DNA of 38,141 bases from a virus. Below the pieces are notes generated by a model. It had not been told where the DNA came from, made no database searches, and saw nothing but the letters and a program-made list of their open reading frames with translations. The DNA is taken from positions 1 through 38,141 of IMG/VR virus record IMGVR_UViG_3300032246_000826; one strand, given 5' to 3'. Of the stretch, positions 32,801 through 38,141 are shown piece after piece. The stretch's first letter is position 1, and the number at the start of each line of letters is the position of its first letter. The position numbers and the translations under genes are program-made.

Positions 32801-34231
32801 TTATAATAATACAGACATATGATGTATGTGCCCAACACTTGCTTCACCAATTGGTTGGTATAAGCAACTATTTAACCCATCCATATTAATATCGTATAAT
32901 CCTTTTTTAATTTCGTTTAAAAATCTAAGTTGATTTATTCTTGTTTCTTTGTGAACCCAACTTGCACCATTCCAACTATTTGGCTTATGCGAAAGTAATT
33001 TAAATAAACTTTCTCGTCTATATGGTACACTCATCTCTTTACCTAATGTTTGGTTGGATTTTATAAAATGTGAATTATGAATTTCTCCATCGTTTCCATT
33101 TCCTGATAAATCTAATATTTTACCATTTTTATAAAATTTAAAATCATAATATAATTTTAAATTATTAGATGATTTGTATGCTCTAAAATTTTCTAAATAA
33201 GAATTTTCTAAAGTGTTTTCAGCCAATACTTCGATTTCTCTTTCATTTAATTGTTTATCAAAAATTGCAAATTCGGATATAATTCCAAAAAAGTAATTTT
33301 GATTTGTATCTCTTTCAGGAGAACCAACACCTAAATAGAAAAATTCTACATCAGAATAATTTTTAATACCATTTTTTATCTTAGTAGTTTCAATTAATTC
33401 ACCATCTTTGTATAAAGATATTTCTTTTGTTTTTGCACAATATGTTAAACACATTTGTGTAAAGTGATTTATTAATATTTCTGAATTAATTGAAGTACAT
33501 TTATCCGAAATATTCCAAATATCAGCTTTATATCTTCTAAATGAATTATAAGAAATACTTGTATCATATCCAGGCATTGAGAATACAGTATATTCATCAT
33601 ATTCTTTGGTTGGATTCGATACAATATCATCTGGCTTAAAACTTATTAAGATACTTAAATCTTTTTCAAAATCTAATAAATCTTTTTTTGGTATCTTAAT
33701 GTATGAATCTTTGCCATTAAATGATAATCCATACACTTTTTTAACTTCCTTTTTACCAATGATTTTAGTATCTAACAATATGTTTTTTTGGTCTATTCTA
33801 AATAATAAATCATCATCTTCAAACCCCCATCCCCAATATAGATTAGAATATCCATTTATTTTTTCAAACATAGAATTTGATAACATAGTTACGCCTCCAA
33901 AATAATCATCAAATACTAAGTTTTTAGATTTTTCATATTCTAAATCAAAGTTAGTTGCTAGATGTAGTGGTATTTCCGAATATGTATAATCTACATCAAT
34001 TGGTATCATATCTACATCGTGAAATACAACATAATCGCATCCAAGTGCTTTAGCTTTAAGATATCCAATATTTAATAACTTACCTCTATTAAAAGGTTTG
34101 TCATCGGATTGTTCTACTACAACTATTTCAAAATCTATTTTTTTAGATTTTAAATATTTAGATGTTTCATCTGTAAATTTACTTAGATGCGATTCTCTAT
34201 TTCTATATGGAACTATAACTCCTAATTTCAT
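32801..34231 (-). CDS. GT7 beta-1,4-galactosyltransferase-like enzyme with inserted LamG domain (copy B)
   Basis: 476 residues, the cleanest GT7 match. VPYRNRESHL (7-16), PFNRGKLLNIG, FHDVDMIP with DVD 72-74, YFGGVTMLSNSMFEKINGYS and YWGWGFEDDDLLFR (132-145, acidic 138-141) are all beta4GalT motifs. The LamG insertion spans about residues 165-390 (GLSFNGKDSYIKIP to LSGNGNDGEIHN). The transferase resumes at 401 (RRESLFKLL) and has DGLNSCLY (451-458). The metal site (DVD, EDDD) is complete, so activity is likely. It should transfer a sugar from an NDP donor, with the lectin part holding the acceptor. Neighbouring GT7 genes are paralogues. Confidence 0.88.
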   Translation of the reverse strand: MKLGVIVPYRNRESHLSKFTDETSKYLKSKKIDFEIVVVEQSDDKPFNRGKLLNIGYLKAKALGCDYVVFHDVDMIPIDVDYTYSEIPLHLATNFDLEYEKSKNLVFDDYFGGVTMLSNSMFEKINGYSNLYWGWGFEDDDLLFRIDQKNILLDTKIIGKKEVKKVYGLSFNGKDSYIKIPKKDLLDFEKDLSILISFKPDDIVSNPTKEYDEYTVFSMPGYDTSISYNSFRRYKADIWNISDKCTSINSEILINHFTQMCLTYCAKTKEISLYKDGELIETTKIKNGIKNYSDVEFFYLGVGSPERDTNQNYFFGIISEFAIFDKQLNEREIEVLAENTLENSYLENFRAYKSSNNLKLYYDFKFYKNGKILDLSGNGNDGEIHNSHFIKSNQTLGKEMSVPYRRESLFKLLSHKPNSWNGASWVHKETRINQLRFLNEIKKGLYDINMDGLNSCLYQPIGEASVGHIHHMSVLL

Positions 34232-34239
34232 AGTTTAAA

Positions 34240-34539
34240 TTAAACTGTTTCTATATCTTTTTTAGGTCTTACCTTTCTTGGTGGCACTGGTTGTTCTGTT
34301 TGAGTTTCAGCTGTTTCGGTTGATGAACTTGCTCCGTTTTTCAAAATATTATGAAAATCGTATAAATACCATGCAATTCTTTCACCCCATTCTTTTTTAT
34401 CAATTTCTTCAAACCATACAGTCAATGCATCTACTGAATTTGCGATTTTTTCTAATGCTTTTACTTTTCTAGTTTCAAGAACGATTGCTTCCAAATCTTG
34501 CGATGGAGTTGATGTTTCTTCTAATTTTAATTTTGCCAT
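34240..34539 (-). CDS. Small helical protein between GT7 genes
   Basis: 99 residues, Glu/Thr/Lys-rich. A central helix (LETRKVKALEKIANSVDALT) with an amphipathic pattern is followed by WFEEIDKKEWGERIAWYLYD, and the C-terminus is polar and Pro/Lys-rich. No motif is recognisable. It lies in the gap between two GT7-like genes and is separated from both by fewer than ten bases, so it is part of the same transcript. It may be an adapter, or nothing related to glycans. Confidence 0.5.
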   Translation of the reverse strand: MAKLKLEETSTPSQDLEAIVLETRKVKALEKIANSVDALTVWFEEIDKKEWGERIAWYLYDFHNILKNGASSSTETAETQTEQPVPPRKVRPKKDIETV

Positions 34540-34544
34540 TGTTG

Positions 34545-35996
34545 TTATATTTTAATTGAGTGTAAAAAAATGTTATCTTTTATTTGTTCTGTTTTATATA
34601 AATCGTAAGATAGTGTATTTAATCCAAAATTATTAGTATCTAATGTTTTATTAGCTATTTCGTAAAAAAATATAGTTTCATTTTCTACAAAATTACCATC
34701 TTTTTCATTCCAACTATAATTTTTTAATTTTTCAAATTTATTAGAATCTTCCATTACTTCAAACTTACCCAAACATTCTTCAGGCATATTAATTTCATAT
34801 GAAAGTGTTATATCTTCTGAAAATATTGGTTGATGTAATCCGGTTGATATTAATCTAGCGTGTGATTTTGATTTAGATTCATCAACATAAAAATCTCCAA
34901 ATTTTTTAGTAAATGGAATATCAATTATTGCATCAAAATTAGTGTTAATCGTATCATCGGTTTTATAACCATCTATATACAATTTTTCAATTTCAGAATC
35001 ATTTAATGGATAATCAAAACATAATAAATTTGATAATTTTCCGTTAAATGCATCTTTAAACGCCATACTACCAATCCAAACATCTTTACCTCTAAAATCT
35101 TTTAACATATTAGGTAAATTACAACTTTTAACAGGCTTTCCATCAATATATAAAGTTGCTTTGGCCTTATCCATATCAACTTTTAAAGAAAGATTTACCC
35201 ATTGATTTGTATGATTTTTATGTGGATACCATATGTTAGATAATTCATTCTCATCACTCCATAGTTGTACACATATTGCTTCATTTTTCATAACAAAGAT
35301 GCCCATATCATATCCTTGTTTACCAATAATACATCCGTCTTGTGATTGTTCATCATCTATCCAAATATTCATAGAAATAGTAAATGAATCTTCAAAAAGA
35401 TAATCCGTTTTTTTATTTGATTTTATAAATGCACAATTATCCGTATTGGATACAAATGGATAAACTGTTTTTTTACTGAATTTTGTAACCTCATCCGTAT
35501 CAATTAATCTATGGGGTTTATAAACATCTTTTGTAAAAAATCTTTTTAAAGGTAATAATTTATTTTTATTTAATCTAAAAAGTAAATCTTCCCAATGAAA
35601 AATACCTCCCCAATAATCATTGCTAAATCCATTTGCTTTAATAAAATCTTCTTTAGATATTTTAAAAGCTCCACCAATCCAATTAGCATATGGTTTTAAA
35701 TTAGTACATAAATGTACAGGATAATGTGAATAGGTATAATCGCAAATATCTTGCTTAGGTAATAAATCTATATCATGGAATACATAATAGTCGGAATTTT
35801 GAGCAGTGATATCAACTCCTATGTTACATAACTTTCCATAGTTAAAATAAACATCTGCATCTTTTTGTTCAATGAAATGGATTTGATAATCTACTTTCTC
35901 TTTTAGAAAGTACTCCATATGACCTATGAATGTGTAGAGTTGTTCCTTTCTATCCGAATACGGAACTATAATAGATAACTTTTTATTTTCTGCCAT
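34545..35996 (-). CDS. GT7-like protein with inserted LamG domain and altered acidic motif (copy A)
   Basis: 483 residues, same plan as the two following paralogues. VPYSDRKEQL (11-20), FNYGKLCNIG, FHDIDLLP (DID 75-77), a WIGGAFKISKEDFIKANGFS stretch, then WGGIFHWEDLLFR (129-141). In the paralogues this last block reads WGWGFEDDDLLFR, so the acidic EDDD motif has become HWED. The LamG region covers about 175-390 and the transferase end resumes with NNFGLNTLSYDLY (455-467). The DxD survives, but loss of the general-base acidic motif suggests changed specificity or loss of activity. The rest of the fold is maintained. Confidence 0.78.
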   Translation of the reverse strand: MAENKKLSIIVPYSDRKEQLYTFIGHMEYFLKEKVDYQIHFIEQKDADVYFNYGKLCNIGVDITAQNSDYYVFHDIDLLPKQDICDYTYSHYPVHLCTNLKPYANWIGGAFKISKEDFIKANGFSNDYWGGIFHWEDLLFRLNKNKLLPLKRFFTKDVYKPHRLIDTDEVTKFSKKTVYPFVSNTDNCAFIKSNKKTDYLFEDSFTISMNIWIDDEQSQDGCIIGKQGYDMGIFVMKNEAICVQLWSDENELSNIWYPHKNHTNQWVNLSLKVDMDKAKATLYIDGKPVKSCNLPNMLKDFRGKDVWIGSMAFKDAFNGKLSNLLCFDYPLNDSEIEKLYIDGYKTDDTINTNFDAIIDIPFTKKFGDFYVDESKSKSHARLISTGLHQPIFSEDITLSYEINMPEECLGKFEVMEDSNKFEKLKNYSWNEKDGNFVENETIFFYEIANKTLDTNNFGLNTLSYDLYKTEQIKDNIFLHSIKI

Positions 35997-36004
35997 ATAA
36001 CCTT

Positions 36005-36868
36005 TTATATAGATATTATTTTATTAAATAATTTACTCCAATTTTTATAATTTTCAAAATTAGCAGTTGGACAATATTCAAACATATATTCAACATCCTT
36101 TGTATCCAATTTAAAATCAGTACTTTTTAATGATTGATACATTTTTAAATATTCGGTAGAGTATGCATATTCTTTACGAATATCTGCTACTTTTTTTATT
36201 CTATCACCAGCCGTTTTATCCCATTTAAAATGATGAACTTGTACACTGTATTTATTAGTTGGTGCAATTTGTGGATGATTCCATCCCTGCCATCTCCAAG
36301 TTGTTTGGCCATTTATTTTTGCATAATGTTGACCGGCAGTTATTTCTATATTACCTTTCATTATACATACTTTATTTGGGCAAGCTGAACTCATTGGTGT
36401 TCTAAAAAATCCAGCCATTGGAAATTGAGAAAATATACTTTCTTTTTTAGATATTGGTTTTATTTCTGCAAAATTACCATCTGGTCCAATTCTATCTATG
36501 AATCCACCTCTAACTAAATTCCATCCATTAACTTCACAATCTTCTATTATTTCTTGCAATGGTTTTGAGTAAACGTGAAACTCATCATCATCTGAAACTA
36601 CCCACCAATCATTTGGGTGTAAACTTTTAATTTCATTGTATATAGCTGTAACTGTTTCCCAATTATATTCTTGGTCATCTTCATGCTTATATAAAAAAAC
36701 TTTATCTTTAAATTTATCAGTAATCTCTTTTACTTTATCGTGCTGTCCATTTTTAGTATCATATGCTACTACGTGGATTTCATCAACTAAATTATAATAG
36801 TGATTTAACATATATTCCAAAGTATCCACTCTGCTACCTGTTACCGTAACTAATCTTATTTTATTCAT
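36005..36868 (-). CDS. GT92/GT2-like glycosyltransferase
   Basis: 287 residues. A GT-A-type start (RLVTVTGSRVDTLEYMLNHY and VDEIHVVAYD) is followed by WWVVSDDDEFHVY with the metal-binding DDD at 93-95. FFRTPMSSACPNKVCIM and AGQHYAKINGQ, then VHHFKWD at the C-terminal side, resemble the GT92/Glyco_tranf_2_4 group that ends its catalytic core with a conserved His. Expected role is sugar transfer, with acceptor unknown. It precedes the GT7-like genes in the same transcript, with short spacing on both sides. Confidence 0.75.
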   Translation of the reverse strand: MNKIRLVTVTGSRVDTLEYMLNHYYNLVDEIHVVAYDTKNGQHDKVKEITDKFKDKVFLYKHEDDQEYNWETVTAIYNEIKSLHPNDWWVVSDDDEFHVYSKPLQEIIEDCEVNGWNLVRGGFIDRIGPDGNFAEIKPISKKESIFSQFPMAGFFRTPMSSACPNKVCIMKGNIEITAGQHYAKINGQTTWRWQGWNHPQIAPTNKYSVQVHHFKWDKTAGDRIKKVADIRKEYAYSTEYLKMYQSLKSTDFKLDTKDVEYMFEYCPTANFENYKNWSKLFNKIISI

Positions 36869-36872
36869 TATT

Positions 36873-37631
36873 TTATTTTCTTGTTAGTATTGTAAATCCG
36901 GTTGTTGATGTTATTTTGTCAAACATACGAAAATTATTTAACTTTACCAAATTCCATTCATTATTTTTTTCTAAATCTTTAATAAATTTTGCAGGCCCAT
37001 CAAACGGAACAAAATCTTTCTTAGCATTTTCGGTTACCACAAATGTATCATGATAGTTTTGGTCAGTATCATGTATTGTTATAATTCCATTTTCAGACAT
37101 TATAGTTGAATATAATTCAAAATCTTTTTTTACACCTTCATATGAATGGTCTCCATCAATATGTAAATAATCTATCTTAATATCTTGCCTTACAAAATAA
37201 TCATAGAAAGCCCTTTCAGAAGTTTCCAATATAACTTGTGGGTCAAAATGTTTTCTTAAAAAACTATTTTCTTCGGTCCAATCTGTAAATCCACCCACAC
37301 CATTCGCTGCATCTATAATCAATGTAGTCCCAATATCTCCCCACTCTGTAGAATTATTTCCTTCAAATATTTTTTGTTCCCATAAATCTTTACGAGCTTG
37401 TGTCATAAGACGTGGGATGAATCCTCCTCCTGAACCAATACATACACAGGTTTTTGCTCTATTAAATAGTATGAGAGAATATACTAATAACCCATCACCT
37501 AAGTGTAAATCGGTTGCACCATGTGTCCAACGATACTTAACTGGTTCTAATATTAGTTCACCAGTTGATTCATCGATTGTATGATTATTAGATAAGTAAT
37601 CTTTTATCAATTGTTTGTTTAGTAACTCCAT
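36873..37631 (-). CDS. Class I SAM-dependent methyltransferase (Methyltransf_24-like)
   Basis: 252 residues. Motif I is CVCIGSGGGF (62-71) in the Rossmann core, and IDYLHIDGDHSYEGVKKDFE (152-171) with IITIHDTD (183-190) is the Methyltransf_24 signature, common in sugar and peptide O-methyltransferases near glycan genes. The two Asp/His clusters probably bind a metal. It overlaps the end of the SGNH gene by 44 bases. The likely role is methylating a sugar or glycan; acceptor unknown. Confidence 0.8.
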   Translation of the reverse strand: MELLNKQLIKDYLSNNHTIDESTGELILEPVKYRWTHGATDLHLGDGLLVYSLILFNRAKTCVCIGSGGGFIPRLMTQARKDLWEQKIFEGNNSTEWGDIGTTLIIDAANGVGGFTDWTEENSFLRKHFDPQVILETSERAFYDYFVRQDIKIDYLHIDGDHSYEGVKKDFELYSTIMSENGIITIHDTDQNYHDTFVVTENAKKDFVPFDGPAKFIKDLEKNNEWNLVKLNNFRMFDKITSTTGFTILTRK

Positions 37632-38139
37632 TTATTTCATTTTTTAATTTATCCCATAAAAATTCTTCAAAAAATTGCTGATGTTGTTCAGATGATGGGT
37701 GATGATTTCCTCCTGTTAGTATTTCATTTTTATTTAAAAACCACTCAATAATACCACCACCAAATCCATGTATTGACACGTTATCTGTAAAAATAAATTT
37801 AGAAAAATCTATTTTATTTAGTAAATATTTAATATTATCAGTATCGAACCAAGAATCTTCTACTTTTTCTAGTTTGTTAAAAATATTATTTATTTTTGAA
37901 TTTGAATATTTTCCTTGCATTAAATTTGAGGCAGTTTGTAGTTCAATTAATTTAGATATACTTGCATCCATACTAAATAAATTTCCAATCGTAATCATTT
38001 TATATGGTATGTTCATAGATTTTAAATACAATTGAGTATAATGTATATTTTCTAAAGTATCAATTACTGCACCATATAATGAATAATACGTTTCATAAAA
38101 TTTATTACCATATCCAAATGTATCTGTACCATTACTCAT
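37588..38139 (-). CDS. SGNH-like protein, 5' end probably outside the window
   Basis: 183 codons from an ATG two bases from the window edge. The sequence (FYETYYSLYGAVIDTLENIH, then YLKSMNIPYKMITIGNLF) looks like the middle of an SGNH-family protein, not a start: block I with its Ser nucleophile is missing. The C-terminus has FGGGIIEWFLNK, similar to LYGGIIEWSIRN in the SGNH protein at 23577-24614, and GGNHHPSSEQHQQFFEEFL, a block V with His but Asn at the usual Asp. So this is probably the 3' part of a longer gene with an internal Met at the edge. Its stop lies inside the methyltransferase gene. Confidence 0.6.
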   Translation of the reverse strand: MSNGTDTFGYGNKFYETYYSLYGAVIDTLENIHYTQLYLKSMNIPYKMITIGNLFSMDASISKLIELQTASNLMQGKYSNSKINNIFNKLEKVEDSWFDTDNIKYLLNKIDFSKFIFTDNVSIHGFGGGIIEWFLNKNEILTGGNHHPSSEQHQQFFEEFLWDKLKNEINGVTKQTIDKRLLI

Positions 38140-38141
38140 AT

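Noticed and set aside
3295-34472. Plus-strand open frames overlapping genes (for example 7341-7628, 20512-20895, 14651-14980)
   Set aside because: They lie opposite strong minus-strand genes, have low-complexity or His/Leu/Phe-biased translations that mirror the coding strand, and show no recognisable domains.
1-38141. tRNA genes, CRISPR arrays, insertion sequences, integrase or attachment sites
   Set aside because: No cloverleaf-like sequence, spaced direct repeats, transposase motif or integrase motif was seen on reading both strands; gaps are too short for most of them.

Overview
The window is the late region of a large AT-rich T4-like myovirus. Every gene I accept lies on the minus strand, so genes run from the right end towards position 1. 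Two signs point to a Bacteroidetes (Flavobacteria-like) host. The translation leaders are A/T-rich and almost all lack a Shine-Dalgarno sequence, as in that phylum. A hidden 59-codon gene (8150-8329) also encodes a Bacteroidetes-type ribosomal protein bS21. The host assignment is inference, because no host genes are present.

Layout in transcription order. (1) 38141-21906 is a glycan-chemistry block. It holds a truncated SGNH-family protein, a methyltransferase, a GT92-like glycosyltransferase, three paralogous beta-1,4-galactosyltransferase-fold (GT7) enzymes each carrying an inserted LamG/concanavalin-like domain, a twitch/radical-SAM protein, a stand-alone LamG-like protein, three extended SDR nucleotide-sugar enzymes, an RmlC-type 3,5-epimerase, split TPP-dependent E1 alpha-like and beta-like subunits, a GT10/exostosin-like protein and a second SGNH protein. 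(2) 21878-17997 is one 1293-residue multidomain protein: an HxGH nucleotidylyltransferase, a Gly/Ala/His-rich hydrophobic stretch, an HExxH zinc-protease motif and a C-terminal KxDG ligase-type nucleotidyltransferase. (3) 17951-4991 is the head module: a zinc-finger/coiled-coil protein, a membrane-anchored protein, TerL (gp17), a Cys-rich modular protein, portal (gp20), a group of small prohead-core proteins, prohead protease (gp21), bS21, scaffold (gp22) and major capsid protein (gp23), ending in a strong terminator. (4) 4867-1 is the neck/tail module: gp13, gp14, a gp15-like protein, two small proteins sharing a C-terminal domain, and two Ser/Ala-rich fibre-like proteins, the last cut by the window edge.

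How the genes may work together. The glycan genes are co-directional with the head genes and tightly packed, often with 1- or 4-base stop/start overlaps. This suggests late expression and decoration of the virion or of surface glycans during assembly. The multidomain protein has (L/I)xE sequences, the T4 gp21 cleavage signature, close to its domain borders. Several small head-locus proteins begin with short amphipathic segments ending in the same signature. Together these suggest enzymes packaged into the head and released by gp21, which is inference. bS21 sits just before the scaffold gene, which has one of the few good Shine-Dalgarno matches in the window. This raises the possibility that the phage changes ribosome start selection late in infection. 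Five intergenic leaders share the element ATATTTATA, a candidate late promoter. No tRNA, CRISPR array, insertion sequence or integrase was recognised. No stretch over 300 bases lacks a gene; the longest gap is 7955-8149.
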